DNA of 18,301 nt from UBA11540 sp003445125 (lineage in GTDB: Bacteria > Bacillota > Clostridia > Oscillospirales > Ruminococcaceae): assembly GCA_937899435.1 (NCBI GenBank), contig CALBQG010000040.1, positions 1 through 18,301 on the forward strand, in the 5' to 3' direction. How positions within the stretch are numbered: position 1 is the stretch's first letter; each line of letters opens with the position of its first letter. Positions 7,788 through 14,054 of the stretch are shown here, one piece after another. The position numbers were made by a program, and so were the translations under genes. Below the pieces are notes generated by a model. That model ran no database searches, was not told the DNA's origin, and worked only from the letters and a program-made list of their open reading frames with translations.

Positions 7788-8666
7788 TTATTCAATATTC
7801 TGAATTTGCTCGCGGATTTTTTCGATATCGGCTTTTATTTCCACCACAATCTGTGCCGTTTGTGTGTTTTGCGCTTTGGAGCCGATGGTATTGGCTTCGC
7901 GGTTGAATTCCTGAATCAGAAAATCCAGTTTTCGTCCGATGGGAACCGATTCTTCAATCATTGTCCTCATTTGTTGAATATGGCTTCTCAGACGAACGGT
8001 TTCTTCGTCAACGGCGATTCTGTCCGCGAAGATTGCCACTTCGGTAAGGACACGCTGATCATCCACCGTGCGATCTCCCAGCACTTCATGAATCTTCGCA
8101 TAAAGTCGGCTGCGGTATGCCGTCAGTGTCTGCTCGGTATTTGTCTCGACCTTCCCGACGTTTTGTTCGATATTTGCCAGACGTTCCAGCACATCCTTTT
8201 TCAGATTCTCGCCTTCGTGCATACGCATTTCGGTGAATCTGTCCACGGCAATTTCCGCCGCCGACAGCACCTCCTGCACCACGGTTTCCTCTTCCTCGAC
8301 ATCCTGCTGCATATCAAACGCCTCGGGGATACGAAGCAGTGACGTTGCCGAAAGATCATCCTGCACATTCAATTCACTGCACAGTTCCCGCAGCACATTC
8401 ACGTAATCGTGCAGCAATTCCCGATTCACCTGAAGGCTGCCGATTCCCGCTCCGACTTTTTTAATTTGAACATAGGCTTCCACTTTTCCGCGTGCAATCC
8501 GAGTTTGCAGGAAATTCTTGAGTTTATCGTCCAAAAATCCGTAACTGCGCGGCGTTTTTGCGGAAAACTCAAAATAACGGTGATTGACAGAACGAATCTC
8601 TACGGTGATTTCCATGGTCGGCGTGGTAATTTCTCCGCGCCCAAACCCTGTCATGCTTTTAATCAT
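7788..8666 (-). CDS. yicC: YicC-family endoribonuclease
   Basis: The 292-residue protein matches the YicC/YloC family end to end. It has the N-terminal signature MIKSMTGFGRGEI, then SVNHRYFEFSAKTPR (27-41) in the YicC-N domain. The C-terminal DUF1732 block includes PIGRKLDFLIQEFNREANTIG and ends with a charged helix. E. coli YicC has been reported as an endoribonuclease that acts on small RNA; whether this homologue has the same target is not visible. The ATG is preceded by AAGGAG six bases upstream. It is followed 12 bases later by remA, an arrangement kept in Bacillus (yloC-remA-gmk-rpoZ). Confidence 0.95.
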   Translation of the reverse strand: MIKSMTGFGRGEITTPTMEITVEIRSVNHRYFEFSAKTPRSYGFLDDKLKNFLQTRIARGKVEAYVQIKKVGAGIGSLQVNRELLHDYVNVLRELCSELNVQDDLSATSLLRIPEAFDMQQDVEEEETVVQEVLSAAEIAVDRFTEMRMHEGENLKKDVLERLANIEQNVGKVETNTEQTLTAYRSRLYAKIHEVLGDRTVDDQRVLTEVAIFADRIAVDEETVRLRSHIQQMRTMIEESVPIGRKLDFLIQEFNREANTIGSKAQNTQTAQIVVEIKADIEKIREQIQNIE

Positions 8667-8676
8667 ACCCTACTCC

Positions 8677-9081
8677 TTACTGAATATAGGTTTTTGCTTT
8701 GTTGATCAGATGTCGGTCGTTCTCAAACGTAACGATCTGCTTGGCTTTTTCAATATCCACCCATTCGATCCGACTGATCTCCGATTCCTGCCGGCACATT
8801 TCTCCGCCGACTACACGCGCAAGGAAATAAACCACTTCTTTATAAACGTCCGGCTTCGGTTTATAGGACACACTCGTACGAAAATTTCCCACAAACTCAA
8901 TGTCGTATCCCGTTTCTTCCTGCACTTCGCGATGTGCCGTTTCCTGCTCGGTTTCGTTGTTTTCCACATGTCCTTTCGGGAACGCCCAGTGTCCTCCGTT
9001 TTTGTTTTTGATCAGAAGCAACTGTGTCGTACCTTCCAGGTGGCGGTATACCAAAGCGCCACAGGATTTTTCCATCTTCAT
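8677..9081 (-). CDS. Nudix hydrolase, Ap4A-hydrolase-like
   Basis: A 134-residue Nudix protein that should hydrolyse a nucleoside diphosphate linked to another group. The Nudix box is complete at residues 37-59: G37, E43, R51-E52, E55-E56 and G58 fit GX5EX7REUXEEXGU. The preceding HWAFPKGHVE and the early SCGALVYR resemble diadenosine tetraphosphate hydrolases, which supports but does not prove that substrate. The ATG at 9081 has GGAGG seven bases upstream; a second in-frame ATG two codons later is less well placed. It lies 18 bases after rsmE and 10 before yicC. A Nudix gene at this point is not part of the classical Bacillus operon. Confidence 0.9.
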   Translation of the reverse strand: MKMEKSCGALVYRHLEGTTQLLLIKNKNGGHWAFPKGHVENNETEQETAHREVQEETGYDIEFVGNFRTSVSYKPKPDVYKEVVYFLARVVGGEMCRQESEISRIEWVDIEKAKQIVTFENDRHLINKAKTYIQ

Positions 9082-9099
9082 TCGTTGTCCTCCGTCCGT

Positions 9100-9825
9100 T
9101 TACAAATTTTCTGTGTACAGCATCACCGCAGTTGTTGCCACGATCGCTGCCGTTTCACAACGCAAAATCCGTGGTCCCAGCGACGCCGTAGTAATATTAT
9201 GTTTCTCTGCCAGAGCCGCTTCCTGCGGTTCAAAGCCGCCCTCGCTTCCGACAAACACGGCAATTTTTTGCGGATGCACGTCAAAAAACGGTTTCAGCGG
9301 GGTTTGCGAACATTCGTAAAACAAAACCGCCAAGTCGCTTTGTGCCGCCGCCTCGTTCACCGCTTGTCCGAAGTCCATGCAAAAATCCACCGTCGGAATT
9401 TTTCCGCGTCCGCACTGTTTGGACGCTTCATAGGCAATTTTCCGATACCGCTCCGTTTTCTTTTGCATGGATTTTTCATCCGGTCGGGAAACACAGCGCG
9501 CCGTCAGCATCGGAACAATTCTGTTCACGCCCAACTCGACGCACTTCTGAACAATCAGTTCCATTTTGTCGCCTTTCGGCAACGCCATATACAGGGTGAC
9601 ATCCACCGACGGTTCGGTCTTTGAGGGCGAAGAAGCAATGACTTCCAAGTCGATTTCATCGCAATCCGCCGATAAGATCCGGCAAGTATAATCCGTTCCC
9701 GCCAAATCGCACACGGTAATTTCCTCTCCGGGATTCATCCGCAGCACTTTGGCAATGTGCATGGCGTCCGCTCCACGGATTTTTCCGGATTTTTCTGACA
9801 TTTCCTGTGAAAAGAATCTCGGCAT
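9100..9825 (-). CDS. rsmE: 16S rRNA m3U1498 methyltransferase RsmE
   Basis: SPOUT-class enzyme that makes N3-methyluridine at position 1498 of 16S rRNA. The product has 241 residues and begins MPRFF, the family start. An N-terminal PUA-like RNA-binding domain covers about 1-70. The SPOUT domain ends with the knot motifs IAVFVGSEGGFEPQE and LGPRILRCETA, which form the SAM site. An in-frame TTG at 9846 would add seven residues. The ATG at 9825 is preferred because GGAG lies five bases upstream and the protein then begins as in homologues. It is the first gene of the minus-strand operon, about 32 bases from the predicted transcription start. The prmA gene that often precedes rsmE is not here. 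Confidence 0.96.
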   Translation of the reverse strand: MPRFFSQEMSEKSGKIRGADAMHIAKVLRMNPGEEITVCDLAGTDYTCRILSADCDEIDLEVIASSPSKTEPSVDVTLYMALPKGDKMELIVQKCVELGVNRIVPMLTARCVSRPDEKSMQKKTERYRKIAYEASKQCGRGKIPTVDFCMDFGQAVNEAAAQSDLAVLFYECSQTPLKPFFDVHPQKIAVFVGSEGGFEPQEAALAEKHNITTASLGPRILRCETAAIVATTAVMLYTENL

Positions 9826-9863
9826 TTCTTCTCCACTCTCGCTCAAACTTCTTTTTTCATTCT

Positions 9864-9892
9864 ATTATAACACCTTTTCCCCTTTTTGTGAA
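9864..9892 (-). promoter_or_regulatory. Promoter of the rsmE-rlmN operon
   Basis: On the minus strand the -35 TTCACA (9892-9887) and a perfect -10 TATAAT (9869-9864) are separated by 17 bases, a sigma-A arrangement. The predicted transcription start is near 9857, giving a leader of roughly 30 bases before the rsmE ATG. The -35 lies within one of three TTGTGAA-type elements in this region. Confidence 0.8.
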
Positions 9893-9942
9893 TACCCCTT
9901 TTTTGTGAATTTTAAGTTTTTTGTTCATATTTTATTCACAAA
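9879..9942. repeat. Tandem CCCCTTTTT(T)GTGAAT repeat plus inverted copy of TTTGTGAAT
   Basis: CCCCTTTTTGTGAAT at 9879-9893 is followed by CCCCTTTTTTGTGAAT at 9895-9910, so TTGTGAA recurs 17 bases apart (9886 and 9903). An exact inverted copy, ATTCACAAA, lies at 9934-9942, pairing with TTTGTGAAT at 9902-9910. One copy covers the -35 of the minus promoter and the inverted copy sits just upstream of the plus -10. The half-site resembles that of the redox regulator Rex (TTGTGAA-N4-TTCACAA), but the spacing is not the Rex spacing. Confidence 0.6.
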
Positions 9943-9949
9943 TTAGCAT

Positions 9950-9955
9950 TATAAT
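9950..9955 (+). promoter_or_regulatory. -10 element of the peptidase-lipoprotein promoter
   Basis: A perfect TATAAT lies 31 bases before the ATG of the M15B peptidase gene. No good -35 lies 16-18 bases upstream, where the sequence is AT-rich, and no TG extension is present. The promoter may need an activator or be weak. With the opposing promoter it fills the 161-base gap between rsmE and this gene. Confidence 0.55.
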
Positions 9956-9986
9956 AAAACCGATTTTGAAATTTAAGGAGAGCATT

Positions 9987-10862
9987 ATGAAATTCAGATA
10001 TTGCGCCGCAATTGCCTGCCTTTTGACCGCTACGCTGTGTTCCTGCACGGATAATCCCGCCGAAACCCCTTCTTCCCATGTCAGCAACATTTATATTTCC
10101 GTGAATTCCGACGACTCCATCTCCGCCGATTCTTCGGAAGCGGAGTCCTCAACTGAAGTTTCCTCCGAAGCCGTTTCTTCCGAACCCGCTTCTTCTGAAG
10201 AAACTTCCTCCGCAAAGGAATCTTCAAAAGAGACCTCCTCTGCCGAGTCTTCCAAAGAAACGTCTTCCGCCGTGGCACCGACGGAATATGACGGAGACTG
10301 GAAGTTAATTCTTGTCAACTCCGAGCATCTGCTGCCGGAGAACTTCACTGTGGAAACGGAAAAAATCGGAAGCCGCGCGATGGACGCCCGTATTGTGGAC
10401 ATCGTCAAGCAGATGGTTGCCGATGCAAAAAAAGACGGTGTTGATCTGCTTCTAACCTCTTCTTACCGCACTGTCGAGCGTCAGACCACACTGTTCAACG
10501 AACAAATTCAAAAATTTGTCAATCAGGGTTACAGCCGGAAAAACGCCGAAATCGAGGCGGCAAAATGGGTAGCGGTTCCTCGTACCTCCGAGCATCACAC
10601 CGGGCTTGCGTTGGACATCGTGACCCCCACGTTCCAGATGCTGGTTTTTGAATTTGACACCACTGATGCCTTCAAATGGTTGGATTCGCACTGCACGGAG
10701 TACGGCTTTGTTCTGCGCTACCCGAAGGACAAAAGCGATATTACGGGCATCGTTTATGAGCCGTGGCACTATCGCTATGTCGGCACGGAAGCTGCCGCCT
10801 ATATGAAAGAAAACAATCTCTGCCTTGAAGAATATGTCGAGCTGATGGGTCAGGGACAATGA
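9987..10862 (+). CDS. Lipoprotein with Ser/Glu-rich stalk and M15B (VanY-type) D-Ala-D-Ala carboxypeptidase domain
   Basis: Predicted membrane-anchored peptidase acting on peptidoglycan stem peptides outside the cell. The 291-residue product has a signal peptide with a lipobox-like LCSC ending at C20, so it is probably lipid-anchored; a second cysteine at 18 is unusual there. Residues 41-97 form a low-complexity stalk built of SSE/SSKETSSA units. The catalytic domain covers about 105-285. SSYRTVERQ (158-166) fits the M15B fold. Zinc ligands H203 and D210 lie in SEHHTGLALD, and H261 with catalytic E258 lies in EPWHY. The start is the ATG at 9987, with AAGGAG six bases upstream; an in-frame upstream extension lacks a site and would spoil the signal peptide. 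Members are D,D- or L,D-carboxypeptidases; which this is cannot be told. It overlaps the next gene by four bases. Confidence 0.92.
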   Translation: MKFRYCAAIACLLTATLCSCTDNPAETPSSHVSNIYISVNSDDSISADSSEAESSTEVSSEAVSSEPASSEETSSAKESSKETSSAESSKETSSAVAPTEYDGDWKLILVNSEHLLPENFTVETEKIGSRAMDARIVDIVKQMVADAKKDGVDLLLTSSYRTVERQTTLFNEQIQKFVNQGYSRKNAEIEAAKWVAVPRTSEHHTGLALDIVTPTFQMLVFEFDTTDAFKWLDSHCTEYGFVLRYPKDKSDITGIVYEPWHYRYVGTEAAAYMKENNLCLEEYVELMGQGQ

Positions 10863-11353
10863 GCCGTTTCAGAAACGTCCTTTTTGAAGTCGTTTGTGTC
10901 GTGCTTTCTCTTGCCATTCTGGTGTTTTCCGCCAACCTCCTTGTCAACGGTGCGCGCGAATGGGCAAACCACACACAAAATCAGATTCTCAAGAACCTGT
11001 TGTCCATTGAAAGCACCTCGCAGGCAGATTTCACCGTCCAAAACAAGCACACTGTAGATCTCGTGCTGAAATTTGCCGGTGCTTATGTGGATTACATCAT
11101 GGAAACCGAAGAAATACAGCCCATCAGTTTTTCCGCGTTTGCTGCGTTTTACTCAGTATTGCCCGGAGATGTCACGGTTGAGTCTTTCAGTTTTGAAAAA
11201 GATGTTCTCTACGCGCAATGCACCGCCGATGAAAAGAAATACGACGAGCTTGCGGCGAATATCAAAAAATACAATGATGAAAACAAAATTTTCATCACGG
11301 AATTTTCACAGGAAGAGAATCTGATCCGGTTCACCGTACAGGTCACCTATTAG
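10859..11353 (+). CDS. Single-pass membrane protein of unknown function with PilN-like C-terminal region
   Basis: I do not recognise this 164-residue protein by name. Residues 7-30 form one strong hydrophobic helix after a short basic start, so the bulk should lie outside the membrane. Residues 32-75 are polar and probably helical. Residues 97-164 run LPGDVTVESFSFEKDVLYA, then a helix with KKYDELAANIKKYND, then IFITEFSQEENLIRFTVQV. This order (LP-x-x-V strand, strand, helix, strand, final F-x-V strand) resembles the ferredoxin-like end of PilN/GspL-type pilus assembly proteins. That is inference from pattern alone, and no other pilus gene is nearby. The ATG overlaps the stop of the peptidase gene (ATGA), which implies coupled translation. 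The stop codon is inside the following terminator stem. Confidence 0.8.
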   Translation: MSRFRNVLFEVVCVVLSLAILVFSANLLVNGAREWANHTQNQILKNLLSIESTSQADFTVQNKHTVDLVLKFAGAYVDYIMETEEIQPISFSAFAAFYSVLPGDVTVESFSFEKDVLYAQCTADEKKYDELAANIKKYNDENKIFITEFSQEENLIRFTVQVTY

Positions 11354-11388
11354 CCCTTTTTGTCTCGACAAAAAGGGCTTTTTTCTTT
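11352..11388 (+). terminator. Rho-independent terminator of the peptidase/PilN-like unit
   Basis: A perfect 12-base-pair stem (AGCCCTTTTTGT with ACAAAAAGGGCT) closed by the tetraloop CTCG is followed by TTTTTCTTT. The left arm begins within the TAG stop codon of the preceding gene. It separates this unit from the phoH promoter, which starts only about nine bases later. Confidence 0.95.
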
Positions 11389-11396
11389 AAAAGTTA

Positions 11397-11425
11397 TTGA
11401 GATAGCCGCGATTTTGTGGTATACT
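11397..11425 (+). promoter_or_regulatory. Promoter of the phoH operon
   Basis: TTGAGA (11397-11402) and TATACT (11420-11425) are separated by 17 bases, and TGG immediately before the -10 makes it an extended -10. The predicted start is near 11432, giving a leader of only about 20 bases before the phoH ATG. Confidence 0.85.
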
Positions 11426-11441
11426 ATCGGTAAAGAACGGC

Positions 11442-11447
11442 GGAGGG
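11442..11447 (+). promoter_or_regulatory. phoH ribosome binding site that decides the start
   Basis: GGAGGG abuts an ATG at 11448 with no spacer but stands six bases before a second in-frame ATG at 11454. The second is therefore the likely start. Confidence 0.75.
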
Positions 11448-11453
11448 ATGAAA

Positions 11454-12425
11454 ATGGCAGAACAAACTATCAATATTGACCGTTTGGAATATACGATCGA
11501 CTTATTCGGAAACTTCGATGAAAACATCCGATTGATTGAAAATGAATACAACGTTTCCGTGGTATGCCGCGGAACGGAGATCAAACTGTGCGGCGAACCG
11601 GAGGACATCATGAAGGCGGCGCGGGCAATCAACACGCTGATTGCCATGCTCAACCGCGGCGAAGCCATCAATGACCAGTCTATCCGATATGTGTTTTCCA
11701 TGGTGAACGAAAACAGCGAGGACAAAATCGAAAGTCTGTCGGCGGATTGTCTCTGCATCACCGCCAAAGGCAAACCGATCAAGCCGAAAACACTGGGGCA
11801 AAAAGAATATGTTGCCGCTTTGAATCAGAACACAATCGTCGTCGGTGTGGGACCTGCGGGAACGGGAAAAACCTATCTTGCCGTTGCTGCTGCGGTGAAA
11901 GAATTTCGTGAACACAATGTCAACCGCATCATCCTGACGCGTCCTGCCGTGGAGGCGGGCGAAAAGCTCGGGTTCCTGCCGGGTGACCTGCAAAACAAGG
12001 TGGATCCCTATTTGCGTCCGCTTTACGATGCGCTGTTTGAAATGCTCGGAAGCGAAAATTATCAGAAATATTTGGAACGCGGAAACATCGAAGTAGCGCC
12101 GCTTGCTTATATGCGCGGCAGAACTTTGGATGATTCGTTCATTATTCTTGACGAAGCGCAAAACACCACACCGGAACAGATGAAAATGTTTCTGACGCGT
12201 CTCGGATTCAATTCCAAAGCGGTTATTACCGGAGATATCACGCAAATCGACTTGCCCGACTCCCAGCGTTCGGGACTGGTGGAAGCAATCAAAGTTTTGA
12301 AAGGCATCGATGATATCAAAATCATCGAATTTACCGAAAAAGACGTAGTGCGCCACCACCTGGTTCAGAAAATCATAAAAGCATACGAAAAATATTACGA
12401 TGACAGAAAAAGGAGAAATCGCTGA
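11454..12425 (+). CDS. phoH: PhoH-family P-loop ATPase (PhoH-like, PhoL type)
   Basis: ATPase linked to ribosomal RNA maturation because it is almost always next to ybeY. The 323-residue product has an N-terminal KH-like part (about 5-70). The PhoH ATPase domain carries Walker A GPAGTGKT (133-140), TRPAVEAGEKLGFLPGD (162-178) and Walker B IILDEAQNTTPEQMKMFLTR (230-249). ITGDITQIDLP follows as sensor region. Its biochemical activity is not settled; an RNA helicase-like role has been proposed for relatives. It is the first gene of the right-hand operon, preceded by a strong promoter. The one-base overlap with ybeY (TGATG) suggests coupling. The 7TM phosphodiesterase gene often found between phoH and ybeY is absent. 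Confidence 0.95.
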   Translation: MAEQTINIDRLEYTIDLFGNFDENIRLIENEYNVSVVCRGTEIKLCGEPEDIMKAARAINTLIAMLNRGEAINDQSIRYVFSMVNENSEDKIESLSADCLCITAKGKPIKPKTLGQKEYVAALNQNTIVVGVGPAGTGKTYLAVAAAVKEFREHNVNRIILTRPAVEAGEKLGFLPGDLQNKVDPYLRPLYDALFEMLGSENYQKYLERGNIEVAPLAYMRGRTLDDSFIILDEAQNTTPEQMKMFLTRLGFNSKAVITGDITQIDLPDSQRSGLVEAIKVLKGIDDIKIIEFTEKDVVRHHLVQKIIKAYEKYYDDRKRRNR

Positions 12426-12928
12426 TGCTCAAAGTCAGTGTTACCATTACCAATCAACAAAAGAAAATCAAAATTCTTCCCGGGACAAGAATGCTTCTGC
12501 GCAAATGCTGCATCGCCTCGCTTGCCGCCGAAGGAATGGAAGGAACCTACGAAGTCAGCATTTCTTTGGTGGATGACGAAACTATTCATCAATACAATCT
12601 GCAATTCCGAAATAAAGACAAGTCCACAGATGTCCTTTCCTTCCCTCTCGGAGAAAACGGCGTGTACGACGTCAATCCCGACACCGGGCGCTTTCTCTTG
12701 GGAGACATTGTGATTTCCCTGGAAACCGCCATCCGCCAAGCTAAAATTTTCGGACACACCGTGGAACGCGAGCTGGCGTTTCTTACCGTTCACTCCATGC
12801 TGCATCTGCTGGGGTACGACCACGAAAACGGCGGGTTGGAAGAAGCGCGCATGAGAGAAAAAGAGGAGGCCATTCTCACCAGCCTCGGACTTGCCAGAGA
12901 CATTACATATATTAACGGAGAACATTGA
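12425..12928 (+). CDS. ybeY: Endoribonuclease YbeY (rRNA maturation factor)
   Basis: Metal-dependent RNase involved in 16S rRNA 3'-end maturation and late 30S quality control. The 167-residue protein carries the family signature HSMLHLLGYDHE (123-134), with zinc ligands H123, H127 and H133. Upstream lies NKDKSTDVLSFPLGE (63-77), the other conserved block. AAGGAG is nine bases before the ATG. The gene overlaps phoH by one base and era by one base (TGATG in both cases). This tight phoH-ybeY-era run joins three ribosome assembly factors in one transcript. Confidence 0.97.
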   Translation: MLKVSVTITNQQKKIKILPGTRMLLRKCCIASLAAEGMEGTYEVSISLVDDETIHQYNLQFRNKDKSTDVLSFPLGENGVYDVNPDTGRFLLGDIVISLETAIRQAKIFGHTVERELAFLTVHSMLHLLGYDHENGGLEEARMREKEEAILTSLGLARDITYINGEH

Positions 12929-13827
12929 TGGAAAATATGAAAACGAAATCCTGCTTTGTCGCCATTGTCGGAAAACCGAATGTCGGCAAATCCTCTTTGA
13001 TCAACGCGCTTGTCGGTGAAAAAATTGCCATCGTCTCCGACAAACCGCAGACGACCCGCACGAGAATTACTGCCGTGTCCACCCGCGGTGACACTCAGTA
13101 TGTCTTTCTGGACACTCCGGGTCTGCACAAAGCCAAAAACAAGCTTGGCGAATACATGGTGAAAACCGTTGACGAATCTGTTGCCGATGTGGATGTTGCT
13201 GTTTTGGTGACCGATATGTCCTCGGAGATTTTCACTGCCGAAAAAACATTGATTGAATCTTTGAAAAAATCCAAAATCCCGACGATTCTGCTGATCAACA
13301 AAATCGATACAGTGACGAACAAAGAAGAAATTCTGGCAAGGATTGCCGCTTTTTCCGCACTGCACGATTTCGACGCCGTGATTCCCGTCAGTGTGCTGCA
13401 GAACGACGGTCTGGACATTCTGATGAAAGAGCTGTCCGCCTTCGCGGCGGAAGCTCCGCACTTTTTTCCCGACGACGCGCTGACCGATCAGCCCGAACGC
13501 GTGATTGTTGCGGAAATCATCCGGGAAAAAATTCTTAATCTGATGCGGGACGAAATCCCGCACGGAATCGCCGTGGTCATTGATCAGATGAAAGAACGCC
13601 CGGGAAGCGATCTGCTGGACATTTATGCAACGATCATTTGTGAACGGGAATCCCACAAAGGCATGATCATCGGCAAAGGCGGCGCCATGCTCAAAAAAAT
13701 CGCCACTCTTGCCAGAGAAGATGCCGAGAGTTTCCTGAATACCAAGATCAATCTGCAATGCTGGGTGAAAGTCAAAGAGGACTGGCGCAACAAAGAGCAA
13801 ATCATCAAGCAGTTCGGGTTTCAATGA
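12928..13827 (+). CDS. era: GTPase Era
   Basis: Essential GTPase that binds the 3' end of 16S rRNA and checks 30S assembly. The 299-residue product has G1 GKPNVGKS (15-22), G2 region QTTRTRI, G3 DTPG (62-65) and G4 NKID (124-127). The C-terminal KH domain has its IIGKGG loop at 247-252 and the ending WVKVKEDWRNKEQIIKQFGF typical of Era. The ATG at 12928 is preferred over the overlapping in-frame TTG at 12925 because GGAG lies seven bases upstream. It follows ybeY directly, without the dgkA and cdd genes found between them in Bacillus. Confidence 0.98.
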   Translation: MENMKTKSCFVAIVGKPNVGKSSLINALVGEKIAIVSDKPQTTRTRITAVSTRGDTQYVFLDTPGLHKAKNKLGEYMVKTVDESVADVDVAVLVTDMSSEIFTAEKTLIESLKKSKIPTILLINKIDTVTNKEEILARIAAFSALHDFDAVIPVSVLQNDGLDILMKELSAFAAEAPHFFPDDALTDQPERVIVAEIIREKILNLMRDEIPHGIAVVIDQMKERPGSDLLDIYATIICERESHKGMIIGKGGAMLKKIATLAREDAESFLNTKINLQCWVKVKEDWRNKEQIIKQFGFQ

Positions 13828-13889
13828 TTGGGCGACTTTTCCTGCCATATTTTCCGTTCGGATGCTCACACTATACCTGAGGTGATTAT

Positions 13890-14054
13890 ATGAATCCGGA
13901 ATCCGAATGGAACCGTTTTATGGCGACCGGGAAAATCGCCGACTATCTTCAATACCGAAAAGCATGTGCCGATGTCTACACCACGCTTGAAGGAACACAA
14001 CATCATGCAATTCAAAACGGACGGGATTGTCATCCGACAGCAAAAAATCAATGA
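13890..14054 (+). CDS. YqzL-like small protein
   Basis: A 54-residue reading frame between era and recO, overlapping the recO start by 50 bases. GAGGTG stands five bases before its ATG. The N-terminal half, SEWNRFMATGKIADYLQYRK (5-24), fits the YqzL family pattern W-x-x-F-x-x-TG-x-I-x-x-YL-x-Y/F-K. Bacillus subtilis has yqzL at exactly this place between era and recO. The C-terminal half, which lies over the recO start, is not obviously conserved. The function of YqzL is unknown. Assignment rests on pattern, context and the good ribosome binding site. Confidence 0.78.
   Translation: MNPESEWNRFMATGKIADYLQYRKACADVYTTLEGTQHHAIQNGRDCHPTAKNQ

Noticed and set aside
8584..9624. 346-codon open frame on the plus strand
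   Set aside because: It runs opposite to yicC, the Nudix gene and rsmE, all clear genes, and shows no motif.
9903..9941. Canonical Rex operator
   Set aside because: TTGTGAA and TTCACAA half-sites are present, but 25 bases separate them instead of 4, so the standard operator is not formed.
9921..9986. N-terminal extension of the peptidase lipoprotein from an upstream start
   Set aside because: It would overlap the promoter, lacks a Shine-Dalgarno and would place hydrophobic residues before a clean lipoprotein signal peptide.
10091..10408. Acidic Glu/Ser-rich open frame antisense to the peptidase lipoprotein
   Set aside because: It is the reverse reading of the Ser/Glu stalk repeat. Low complexity keeps it open; there is no start signal or domain.
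12790..13869. 359-codon open frame on the minus strand
   Set aside because: It mirrors era, whose GTPase and KH motifs are intact. The composition (rich in F, H and Q) is typical of an antisense shadow.
13828..13889. Possible internal promoter between era and the yqzL-like gene (TATACC near 13873)
   Set aside because: No matching -35 at a suitable distance; the gap is short and simply looks like an operon spacer.
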